Shown one piece after another: positions 1 to 7,155 of a stretch of 12,196 nucleotides of DNA. Positions within the stretch are counted from its first letter, which is position 1, and every line of letters begins with the position of its first letter. The DNA comes from JBEBXQ01 sp040391535. GTDB lineage: Bacteria; Bacteroidota; Bacteroidia; Cytophagales; Spirosomataceae. The translations under genes and the position numbers were made by a program. The notes beneath the pieces are model-generated. The model did not search any database, had not been told where the DNA came from, and saw only the letters and a list, made by a program, of their open reading frames with translations. The stretch lies in contig JBEBXQ010000137.1 of assembly GCA_040391535.1 (NCBI GenBank), forward strand, positions 1-12,196. The letters are read 5' to 3'.

Positions 1-863
1 TTGGTAATAGTCTGAATGCGACTCTGGAATGTACGTTACCTGTGATTGCAGCTGGAACGCATACTTTAGCCTCAACCTGTACCAGTACGGACGGGGTTAT
101 CAGAATAACCGGACTAGAATTGAGTACAACCTACCGTATTGAGTATGTTAAAAACGGAGGAACCTCTGCTTTTGTCAATCTTGTCAGTGATGCCTCAGGT
201 ATTGCCGAAATAACAGGATTAGAAAGAGGGATATACAGTACAATTCGTATAAATGATGAAGCCACTGGTAGTCTGAGTAATAGCCTGTCGGTAACTTTAT
301 TGGCTGAAAATGATATAGAATGTGCTCCTCTGCCTGTAACATTGATAAGTTTTACTGTCAGAGAGGAACAAGGCTCAGCAAATCTTACATGGACCACAGT
401 AAGTGAAATGAACAGCGATCATTTTGAAGTTCAATATAGTCAGGACGGGAAAAACTGGAATAACATCGGACGGCTTGATGCAGCAGGGGAAAGTGTCAAT
501 GTAGTATCCTACTCCTTTAAACATGGGAATATAGCCATCGGTAATAATTATTATAAACTGAAAATGGCTGATATAGACGGTTCATATACCTTCAGCCACA
601 TTCAATCGGTTGTTTATGACGGACGTGCTGAAGTGGTTATTTCTCCGAACCCTGCCGCAGAGCAGATTCTGATTAAATCGAACAACTGGAGTCATGTAAT
701 ATCAGTGAAAATGGTTGATATGACCGGAAGACAGATTTACAAATCAGGAAATCAACCCGTTTCCGTTATTGACAGCAGAAATCTGAAATCAGGAGTGTAC
801 CTGTTAATTATAGAAAATAAAAACGGAACAAGCAGTACGCACAGAGTGATTGTAAATCACTGA
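1..863 (+). CDS. T9SS-sorted repeat surface protein, C-terminal part (5' end outside window)
   Basis: The frame is open from the left edge (first complete codon at position 3) to the TGA at 861-863, so the start lies upstream; the GTG at 42 is internal. Numbering from that GTG, residues about 15-88 form a beta-rich repeat unit with two ITGL motifs (22-25 and 57-60). An NSL motif at the window edge (codons from position 6) recurs at residues 80-82, 273 bp later, so the full protein probably carries several units of about 91 residues. Residues about 97-192 resemble the fibronectin-III-like stalk (PLPVTL at 97-102, then L-T-W-T) common before sorting signals in Bacteroidota. Residues 199-273 form a type A T9SS sorting domain: S-P-N-P at 201-204, D-M-T-G-R at 226-230, L-K-S-G-V-Y at 248-253. 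The protein should cross the outer membrane by T9SS and be released or attached at the surface. Its specific role (adhesin, polysaccharide-associated) cannot be told from this part. Confidence 0.9.
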   Translation, partial: GNSLNATLECTLPVIAAGTHTLASTCTSTDGVIRITGLELSTTYRIEYVKNGGTSAFVNLVSDASGIAEITGLERGIYSTIRINDEATGSLSNSLSVTLLAENDIECAPLPVTLISFTVREEQGSANLTWTTVSEMNSDHFEVQYSQDGKNWNNIGRLDAAGESVNVVSYSFKHGNIAIGNNYYKLKMADIDGSYTFSHIQSVVYDGRAEVVISPNPAAEQILIKSNNWSHVISVKMVDMTGRQIYKSGNQPVSVIDSRNLKSGVYLLIIENKNGTSSTHRVIVNH

Positions 864-882
864 GTTGTGAAGTAAGGATTAT

Positions 883-931
883 GCAAAGCCCTTTGAACGT
901 TTTTGAACAATTAAAGGGCTTTGCTTTATTT
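883..931 (+). terminator. Rho-independent terminator after the T9SS surface-protein gene
   Basis: A perfect 12-bp inverted repeat (883-894 with 913-924) encloses an 18-nt loop and is followed by a T-rich run (925-931). It begins 20 bp after the stop codon and separates the surface-protein gene from the lipoprotein cluster. The stem is A-rich on the left arm, so it may also act, less efficiently, on the minus strand. Confidence 0.85.
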
Positions 932-990
932 AGTACCTTCATACAGTAAAAAAGTCAGAAATGGGTTTACTCTACAGGTATCAGGTAAAT

Positions 991-2079
991 ATGTCCAGGT
1001 TATTATTTGGTCTTGTTGTCTGGTGTTGCAGTATTATGATAGCATCCTGTGAGAGGAACAATACTGACAATAAAGAAGAATTAACGTTCAAAAGTGAAGT
1101 TGGCCGTTATTTGTTTTTTGATAAGCGGTTATCTGTTACCGGTACAAAAAGTTGTGCAGGCTGTCATGATCCTGTATTGGCATTTACGGATGGTTATCGG
1201 ACGCCGCCGGGAGTTTATGCGGATCTGCACTTCCGGAATACCCCCAGTCTTGTGAATATTTCCAGTCAAAACCATTTTAATTGGGCAAACCCTGAAATCA
1301 CATCCCTGAAAGTACAAATGAACAGCCCGCTGTTTGGTAAGCGTCCGGTAGAAATGGGACTTGACAGTAATAACATACAGACACTAAAAATCCTTGAAAA
1401 AGATAGTCTGTATCAGACTATGTTCAGGAAAGCATTTCCTGAAGAATCAGATCCTTTTACCTGGAATAATATTAAAGAAAGCTTGTCGGCTTTTGTCCTG
1501 TCAATTAATAATTACAGTGCACCTTATGACCGGTATAAGCAAGGCGATAGTACAGCACTCAGTGTATCTGCGAAAGCAGGTGAGAAATTATTTTTTTCAG
1601 CAAATTACCAATGCGGCAGTTGTCACCGTCCTCCGGTTTTCGGTGCAGATTCTACGATGTCCGTTAGTGATCTTTATGTAAATATCGGACTGTATAATTA
1701 TACGGAAATCATTAATCCGGAGGATGATATGGGACTATTCCACAGCACAGGAGTAGAAACTGATAGGGGGAAATTTAAAATTCCTTCTCTCAGAAATCTT
1801 TCTTTAACGGCTCCCTATTTTCACGATGGGAGTGCCCGGACATTGGATGAAGTATTAGAAGTATACCGTCAGGGAGGAAGGAATATTACATATGGTAAAA
1901 AAAGAGGAGACGGACGTAAAGATCCTAATAAGCACCCCATGATAAATGGTATTCAGATGAGTGGGGAAGAGCAGCAGAACCTCCTGGATTTTTTATATAG
2001 CCTGAATGATTTCGGGATAACCTCCCGAACGGATTTTCAATCACCATTTAAAACTAATGCACAGACCTATGTTCAATAA
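991..2079 (+). CDS. Di-haem cytochrome c peroxidase / MauG-like lipoprotein
   Basis: This protein of about 362 residues belongs to the bacterial di-haem cytochrome c peroxidase/MauG superfamily. Members either reduce hydrogen peroxide with electrons from small redox proteins or, like MauG and MbnH, oxidise side chains of a partner protein. Numbering from the ATG at 991, an Ile-Ala-Ser-Cys lipobox ends at Cys20, so it is probably a periplasm-facing lipoprotein. The two haem sites are C55-A-G-C58-H59 and C208-G-S-C211-H212. The family segments F-R-N-T-P-S (81-86), P-V-E-M-G (119-123) and A-P-Y-F-H-D-G (274-280) are present. Tyr292, in the E-V-Y-R-Q-G-G segment, appears to occupy the place of the axial Met of classical peroxidases and the axial Tyr of MauG. 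The ATG at 961 would add ten residues; I prefer 991 because the signal peptide is then a standard 19 residues and there is more room for a promoter after the terminator. The 3' end overlaps the next gene, implying co-transcription. Substrate unknown. Confidence 0.88.
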   Translation: MSRLLFGLVVWCCSIMIASCERNNTDNKEELTFKSEVGRYLFFDKRLSVTGTKSCAGCHDPVLAFTDGYRTPPGVYADLHFRNTPSLVNISSQNHFNWANPEITSLKVQMNSPLFGKRPVEMGLDSNNIQTLKILEKDSLYQTMFRKAFPEESDPFTWNNIKESLSAFVLSINNYSAPYDRYKQGDSTALSVSAKAGEKLFFSANYQCGSCHRPPVFGADSTMSVSDLYVNIGLYNYTEIINPEDDMGLFHSTGVETDRGKFKIPSLRNLSLTAPYFHDGSARTLDEVLEVYRQGGRNITYGKKRGDGRKDPNKHPMINGIQMSGEEQQNLLDFLYSLNDFGITSRTDFQSPFKTNAQTYVQ

Positions 2080-3838
2080 TGCAGCCGCACAGAGGATCGC
2101 ATTCATTTTATTCACACTTATTACTATCGGGTGCTCAAGTGGGAATAAAAAACTGGATACCACACCCACCGACTCACTTGCGATTTCATCGGTTTTGTTC
2201 GGTCAGGATGAAAGGCCTGATTTTGAGTTGATTAATAATTATTTTGAGCTGATTCAGCATTCACTAAAAAAGGAAATCCCGATAGTACCTTTGCAAAGGG
2301 CTTTGACCGATGAAGAACAGAAAGCCCAGGAAATATGTTTTCAGGATGCTTCATTCCGTTCGTTTCTGAAAGACAGTTCAGGCAATGCTTACCGCAACGA
2401 AATATTTGGTATCTACCCGGCACGTGAAAGTGATCTGCTTGCGGCGAACAGATCATTTTTTACGGACGGGTCATGCTTCAGAGTGGAGATGTATAATTTT
2501 GCCCGTAATATAACCACTATTGCTGTGGTTAAACCTGCAACGTCAGAGATGATACAAGTGGCGCACTATATCGCAATGCAACCGGAATTACCTGAGCATC
2601 TTAAGAATCTGGCCATTCAGATGGCACTTGAAAATCCGAGGGTACAGGAAGCATTGGAGATGAAACCGGAAATGAAAGATGCATTGATGGCCGATACGAA
2701 AACGGCGCTGAACAATAGCCGTTGTGAAAGAAGTAAGCACCTTTGTGTGGCCCCGACTTTTGTAAAGGATAATAAAGCGCTATGGACCATTGTAGACCTT
2801 ACCGATCTTCATGTGGCAGGATTACGCTGGACTAACCTCGGAGAGACGCCTGTTATAACAGAGGTGGTTTCGGAGCGCAAAATCCAGAATGAATCTATAA
2901 CCAATTGTTACTGTAAAACCGCAGTTCCACTGAATAGAGACAACTGGAATCTTGAATATATGATTACAGGAAATGATGGCCTGAGAATTTCGGACGTAAG
3001 CTATAAAGGAAAACCGGTTATAAAGAGCGCAAAACTGGTAGACTGGCATGTCAGTTACAGTAACACCGAAGGGTTTGGTTACAGCGATGCCGTTGGGTGC
3101 CCTTATTTCAGTTCTGCGACAGTGGTAGCGATAGACCCACCGAAAATTGCCGAAATTATCCATGACGGAAAGCCGGTAGGTTTTAGTATAGAACAGTTTT
3201 ACAGAAGTGACGCATGGCCGTCTCCATGTAATTACCAGTACTTTCAGCGGTATGAATTTTACGACGACGGAAGGTTCAGGACAGCTGCTGCCAGTATCGG
3301 CAGAGGATGTGGAAATGACGGTACGTACCGGCCGGTATTCAGAATTGCTTTTGCAGGAGATAAGCATCAGTTAGCAGAGTGGGGCGGAGATCAATACGTA
3401 CCCATACAAAAGGAAGGCTGGCGTTTACAGCAGTTCAACACCCGCTATGACCGCGATGGTGGCATGTTTAAATTGGGTACTGGTGAAAATAACTATAGAT
3501 TAGTTCCGGCAAATGGTCAGTTTGGTGATGGAGGGCGTGGCGATAATGCATATATTTATTTTACCAGATATAAGGCAGATACAGATGAAGGGGAGAGTGA
3601 TTTACCCACTATAGGCCCGTGTTGCAATACAGATCACCGGCAAGGGCCTGAAAAATTTATTGAAGAGCAACCCGAATCGTTGCAAAATAGCCAGGTGGTA
3701 CTGTGGTATGTACCTCAGATTAAAAATGACGATACAAAAGGTAAAGAGTACTGCTGGGCAGAAGCACAACTGGTAAATGGAGTTTATAAAACGGAAATGT
3801 TCCCGTGTATTGCAGGGCCAATGTTTATTCCTGACTGA
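2057..3838 (+). CDS. Copper-amine-oxidase-like lipoprotein lacking canonical copper ligands
   Basis: The 593-residue protein has a signal peptide ending at Cys26 (T-I-G-C, a slightly atypical lipobox). I read the rest as domains 2, 3 and 4 of a copper amine oxidase. Residues about 140-260 match the small alpha/beta domains (Y-N-F-A-R-N near 146, T-I-V-D-L at 244-248). Residues about 305-590 match the catalytic beta-sandwich: D-G-L-R, V-S-Y at 332-334, N392-Y393-Q-Y then Y-E-F-Y-D-D-G at 399-405, F-T-R-Y at 502-505, and E-S-L then V-V-L-W-Y at 540-551. Tyr393 fits the tyrosine that becomes topaquinone, but the usual next residue is Asp or Glu, here Gln. The His-x-His copper pair is replaced by T-Y-R-P-V-F-R (423-429), and the last 60 residues contain no His for the third ligand. 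Asp344 may match the catalytic base. The mature part has 13 Cys besides Cys26, unusual and suggestive of disulfides. The start overlaps the di-haem gene by 23 bp (11 bp if Met5 at 2069 is used). Homology is judged by eye; activity is unknown. Confidence 0.7.
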   Translation: MHRPMFNNAAAQRIAFILFTLITIGCSSGNKKLDTTPTDSLAISSVLFGQDERPDFELINNYFELIQHSLKKEIPIVPLQRALTDEEQKAQEICFQDASFRSFLKDSSGNAYRNEIFGIYPARESDLLAANRSFFTDGSCFRVEMYNFARNITTIAVVKPATSEMIQVAHYIAMQPELPEHLKNLAIQMALENPRVQEALEMKPEMKDALMADTKTALNNSRCERSKHLCVAPTFVKDNKALWTIVDLTDLHVAGLRWTNLGETPVITEVVSERKIQNESITNCYCKTAVPLNRDNWNLEYMITGNDGLRISDVSYKGKPVIKSAKLVDWHVSYSNTEGFGYSDAVGCPYFSSATVVAIDPPKIAEIIHDGKPVGFSIEQFYRSDAWPSPCNYQYFQRYEFYDDGRFRTAAASIGRGCGNDGTYRPVFRIAFAGDKHQLAEWGGDQYVPIQKEGWRLQQFNTRYDRDGGMFKLGTGENNYRLVPANGQFGDGGRGDNAYIYFTRYKADTDEGESDLPTIGPCCNTDHRQGPEKFIEEQPESLQNSQVVLWYVPQIKNDDTKGKEYCWAEAQLVNGVYKTEMFPCIAGPMFIPD

Positions 3839-3844
3839 AAACAA

Positions 3845-4783
3845 ATGAATATGATGCGGTTTTTACCTTTATGTATATGGCTTTTGCTGTCAGGATGCGG
3901 CGGCAACAGGCAATCAGATGCTCCGGTTATGAGTATTATACCGGAATGCAAAGGGGTGCCAAAATACATTGTTCAGGCTGGTTTTTTACCAGGCAAGCCT
4001 TTTGGATTCAGCGTTTCGGAGAAGGGAGTTACGGGTTTGTCACTCATTCAGTTTCCGGGAAATGGCGTTTCTTATAAGCAGTTCAGAATGCCTGATTGGG
4101 ACAATGCAGGTCATCTGGGGGCAGTAATTACAGATAAGGAAGGTAATAATTTTGTTATTCCGAGGCCTTTTATCAATACGCTGAAAAATGATCCGGCAGA
4201 GCAGAATATTATTTACAGGGTAGACTCACGCACCGGAGCGATGAAAATGTATATTCAGTTACCCTCAGTCAGGCCGGCTAATGACCGGAATCCTTTTGGT
4301 CTCATGGGGTTGGTGCTGGATTGTGAAAGTGATATTATGTATGCCTCTTCTGTATTGGGTAGTGATGCTGACCATGAAACTGGCAGCATTTATGCCATTC
4401 GGACCGGCGATCAGCCGGAAGTGCTTGCTTCACTAAGCGGCCTGGATGCTATGGGACTGGGAATTTGTTATTTTAACGGGGACAAGTACCTGTTATTTGG
4501 AAAAGCCCGAAACAGTGAAGTGTATAAAATTGCCCTTAATCCTAAAGGAGGGTTTAAGGGAGAGCCTGAAAAATTACTTTCCCTGGCATTACTGGGAGAC
4601 CGTGGCGACGACAAGCCCCGCAAAATACGATTTAATAACAAAGGAGAAATGATGATAAGTGGTATTAACTTTAATTTCAATCTGGCAAACTCTCCTGACA
4701 AACAGGAAAATATCTATTCTTTTCAGTTTGACCCTGCTACAACACAGTGGCGTTTGGTGAATATCCGGAAGGGAATTTTATAA
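3845..4783 (+). CDS. Probable beta-propeller lipoprotein of unknown function
   Basis: The 312-residue product starts with a short hydrophobic signal and a canonical Leu-Ser-Gly-Cys lipobox (Cys18), so it should be anchored in the cell envelope. The mature part shows repeated strand-turn patterns typical of a six-bladed propeller (SMP-30/TolB-like): N-I-I-Y-R-V-D at 121-127, D-I-M-Y-A-S at 163-168, G-S-I-Y-A-I at 180-185, S-E-V-Y-K-I at 224-229, and E-N-I-Y-S-F at 288-293. I cannot identify a family or an active site. The gene starts 6 bp after the preceding stop with no clear Shine-Dalgarno; in-frame ATGs at 3851 and 3854 are alternatives. Its position makes it the third member of a lipoprotein operon with a di-haem enzyme and an amine-oxidase-like protein. 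A binding or scaffold role, as the beta-propeller subunits play in quinoprotein amine dehydrogenases, is a guess from context. Confidence 0.75.
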   Translation: MNMMRFLPLCIWLLLSGCGGNRQSDAPVMSIIPECKGVPKYIVQAGFLPGKPFGFSVSEKGVTGLSLIQFPGNGVSYKQFRMPDWDNAGHLGAVITDKEGNNFVIPRPFINTLKNDPAEQNIIYRVDSRTGAMKMYIQLPSVRPANDRNPFGLMGLVLDCESDIMYASSVLGSDADHETGSIYAIRTGDQPEVLASLSGLDAMGLGICYFNGDKYLLFGKARNSEVYKIALNPKGGFKGEPEKLLSLALLGDRGDDKPRKIRFNNKGEMMISGINFNFNLANSPDKQENIYSFQFDPATTQWRLVNIRKGIL

Positions 4784-4839
4784 AGCGATAACATGTATCC
4801 ATATACTGCCGAAAACCTTCCGCAATCATTTAATCTTTG

Positions 4840-4847
4840 TAAATTTG
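4840..4847 (+). promoter_or_regulatory. Candidate -7 promoter box for the topoisomerase III gene
   Basis: TAAATTTG matches the Bacteroidota -7 consensus TAnnTTTG exactly. It lies in the gap between the lipoprotein cluster and the topoisomerase gene and would start transcription near 4854, giving a leader of about 65 nt. I do not see a good -33 TTG at the usual spacing, so this is tentative. Confidence 0.35.
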
Positions 4848-4920
4848 TATTCTCCGGAAGACTGACAGGGTAAACGGGTTCCCTGCAGGATCACCATCCG
4901 GAGTGAATACTATCCGCGGA

Positions 4921-7032
4921 ATGAAAGTTTGTATTGCAGAGAAACCAAGTGTAGCCAGAGATATTGCCCAGGTAATCGGGGCTAAACAACGTAAAGACGG
5001 ATATTATGAGGGGAATGGTTATCAGGTAACCTGGACTTTCGGGCATTTCTGCACCTTAAAGGAACCCCATGACTATGCGGAGCGCTGGAAAGTCTGGCGG
5101 CTGGAGGATCTGCCGCTGATCCCGCCTGGCTTCGGTATTAAGCTCATCGATAATGAAGGTGTAAAAAAGCAGTTCTCCGTTATTGAAAATCTGGTAAAAG
5201 ATTGTGAGGAGGTCATCAACTGTGGTGATGCCGGACAGGAGGGAGAGTTGATTCAGCGATGGGTTTTACTGAAAGCAAAATGCAGATCAACCGTCAAAAG
5301 GCTCTGGATTTCGTCATTAACGGAGGAGGCGATCAAAGAAGGCTTTCAAAACCTGAAGGATAGCAGTCAGTTTGACAATCTGTACGCTGCCGGTAGTGCC
5401 AGGGCCATAGGGGACTGGTTGCTGGGCATGAATGCCACCCGGCTTTTTACCCGTAAATTCGGACAGGGGAAAGTGGTTTTGTCCATCGGCAGGGTACAAA
5501 CTCCTACGCTGGCGATGATTGTGCAGCGTCAGAAAGAAATCAATGCGTTTATAGCTGAGGACTACTGGGAGCTGAAAACAATTTACAGAGAAACGGAATT
5601 CACCGCCACAATCGACCGGCTGAGAAGCCTCGAAAAGGCTGAAAAAGGATTAGCGTACCTGAAAGAGCATCTGTTTGAAATCACGTCTTTTGAAAGAAAA
5701 GAAGGCAAGGAAGGGAATCCGAAACTGTTTGACCTGACTTCATTACAGGTAGAGGCTAATAAAAAATACGGATATTCGGCAGAAGACACCCTGAAGCTGA
5801 TTCAGGGATTGTATGAAAAGAAATTTGTCACTTACCCAAGGGTAGATACTACCTATCTTTCTGAGGATATTCATCCGAAAATTCCCGGAATTCTGGGCAG
5901 TCTTACAAACTATAGCCAGCTGACAGCTCCGTTACTCGGAAAGACAATCCCGATGTTAAAGGCCGTTTTTGATGATAAAAAAGTAACAGATCACCATGCG
6001 ATTATTCCTACCGGAGTGGTACCTAATGCGCTTGGTACAGACGAAAGAAAAATTTATGATCTGATTGTCAGAAGGTTTATTGCCGCTTTTTATCCGGAAT
6101 GTAAAGTAGCCAATACCACAGTGCTGGGTAAAGTGGGGCAGGTTGAATTTAAAGCAACCGGTAAGCAGATTCTCGAAATGGGATGGAGGGAAGTATATGC
6201 CAATGACGTACAGGATGAAAAGAAAGATCAGGAAGAAAAAGTAATGCCTGACTTTGTCGCTGGTGAAAGCGGTCCGCATGAACCCCGTATTCACCAGGGG
6301 AAAACTTCAGCTCCCAAAGCTTTTACAGAAGCCACTTTGCTGAGAGCCATGGAAACAGCAGGTAAACAGGTAGAAGATGAGGAGATGCGTGAACTGATGA
6401 AAGATAACGGAATAGGCAGGCCTTCAACCCGTGCCAACATTATCGAAACCCTTTTCCGGAGGAAATACATCGAAAAGAAGAAAAAGAATATCATCGCCAC
6501 CCAAACGGGTATGGATCTGATTGATACCATTCAGAATGAATTGCTGAAAAGTGCTGAACTTACCGGAAACTGGGAGCGGAAACTCCGGCTTATTGAAAAG
6601 GGTGAATACGTCATTGATACTTTTAAAAGTGAACTGATTGAAATGGTAACCGGGCTCGTATGGGAAGTGAAATCCGGCCGCGGGCGTACCATCACCATTG
6701 CTGAGGAGCCGGCAGAAAAGAACGAAACACAACCGGTAAAATCCGGTACACCCAAACCTGCTTTGGATGTGGAAACGCTGACCTGCCCGAAATGTAAGCA
6801 ACATCAGCTGAAAAAAGGAAAAACAGCGCTGGGGTGTATGAATTTCAAGGAGTGCGGCTTTAAAATACCATTTGAAATATTCAGCAAAAAGCTGACCGAT
6901 AAGCAACTGGCAGATTTGGTGGAAAAAGGACGAACCGGTAAAATAAAAGGACTTCAATTGCCGGAAAATCAGGAAGTTCAGGAAGGGAAAATTCATTTGA
7001 ATGAAACCTTCGGATTGGAATTTGTGAAGTAA
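4921..7032 (+). CDS. topB: DNA topoisomerase III
   Basis: This type IA topoisomerase of 703 residues relaxes negatively supercoiled DNA and unlinks intertwined duplexes by passing strands through a tyrosine-linked single-strand break. Numbering from the ATG at 4921, the Toprim domain opens with V-C-I-A-E-K-P-S (Glu7 as metal/catalytic acid) and continues with D103-A-G-Q-E107-G-E, a variant of the common D-A-G-R-E-G-E. The active-site tyrosine is Tyr305 in V-T-Y-P-R-V-D. The N-G-I-G-R-P-S-T-R segment at 496-504 is typical of the family. A C-terminal zinc-ribbon-like element has Cys622, Cys625, Cys639 and Cys645. A GTG at 4903 would add six residues, but the ATG at 4921 gives the usual N-terminus. 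Nothing nearby suggests a conjugative element, although topB-like genes also occur on such elements in this phylum. No terminator is evident before the next gene. Confidence 0.93.
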   Translation: MKVCIAEKPSVARDIAQVIGAKQRKDGYYEGNGYQVTWTFGHFCTLKEPHDYAERWKVWRLEDLPLIPPGFGIKLIDNEGVKKQFSVIENLVKDCEEVINCGDAGQEGELIQRWVLLKAKCRSTVKRLWISSLTEEAIKEGFQNLKDSSQFDNLYAAGSARAIGDWLLGMNATRLFTRKFGQGKVVLSIGRVQTPTLAMIVQRQKEINAFIAEDYWELKTIYRETEFTATIDRLRSLEKAEKGLAYLKEHLFEITSFERKEGKEGNPKLFDLTSLQVEANKKYGYSAEDTLKLIQGLYEKKFVTYPRVDTTYLSEDIHPKIPGILGSLTNYSQLTAPLLGKTIPMLKAVFDDKKVTDHHAIIPTGVVPNALGTDERKIYDLIVRRFIAAFYPECKVANTTVLGKVGQVEFKATGKQILEMGWREVYANDVQDEKKDQEEKVMPDFVAGESGPHEPRIHQGKTSAPKAFTEATLLRAMETAGKQVEDEEMRELMKDNGIGRPSTRANIIETLFRRKYIEKKKKNIIATQTGMDLIDTIQNELLKSAELTGNWERKLRLIEKGEYVIDTFKSELIEMVTGLVWEVKSGRGRTITIAEEPAEKNETQPVKSGTPKPALDVETLTCPKCKQHQLKKGKTALGCMNFKECGFKIPFEIFSKKLTDKQLADLVEKGRTGKIKGLQLPENQEVQEGKIHLNETFGLEFVK

Positions 7033-7155
7033 ATTGAGTAGGAGTGCATATATTAATACTTCTGAGTAATAGTACTTTCAGTTTTTTTGTAGGTAGTAAT
7101 AAGAACGCTGATTTTACACTTATTCTAAACTTAATTATTTAACCCTGAATATTCA

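Noticed and set aside
2822..3367. Minus-strand 181-residue frame opposite the amine-oxidase-like gene
   Set aside because: It lies fully antisense inside a well-supported gene and shows no recognisable domain; it is a shadow frame.
4903..4920. GTG at 4903 as start of topoisomerase III
   Set aside because: The six extra residues have no counterpart in the usual family N-terminus, which begins with the Met-Lys-Val-Cys encoded from 4921.
6424..6996. Minus-strand 190-residue frame opposite topoisomerase III
   Set aside because: The plus strand carries clear topoisomerase motifs across this stretch, including the zinc-ribbon cysteines. The antisense product is Phe/Leu-rich, as expected from the complement of Lys/Glu codons.
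4921..7032. Topoisomerase III as a marker of a conjugative transposon
   Set aside because: No relaxase, Tra, integrase or attachment-site sequence is nearby, and the flanking genes look chromosomal.
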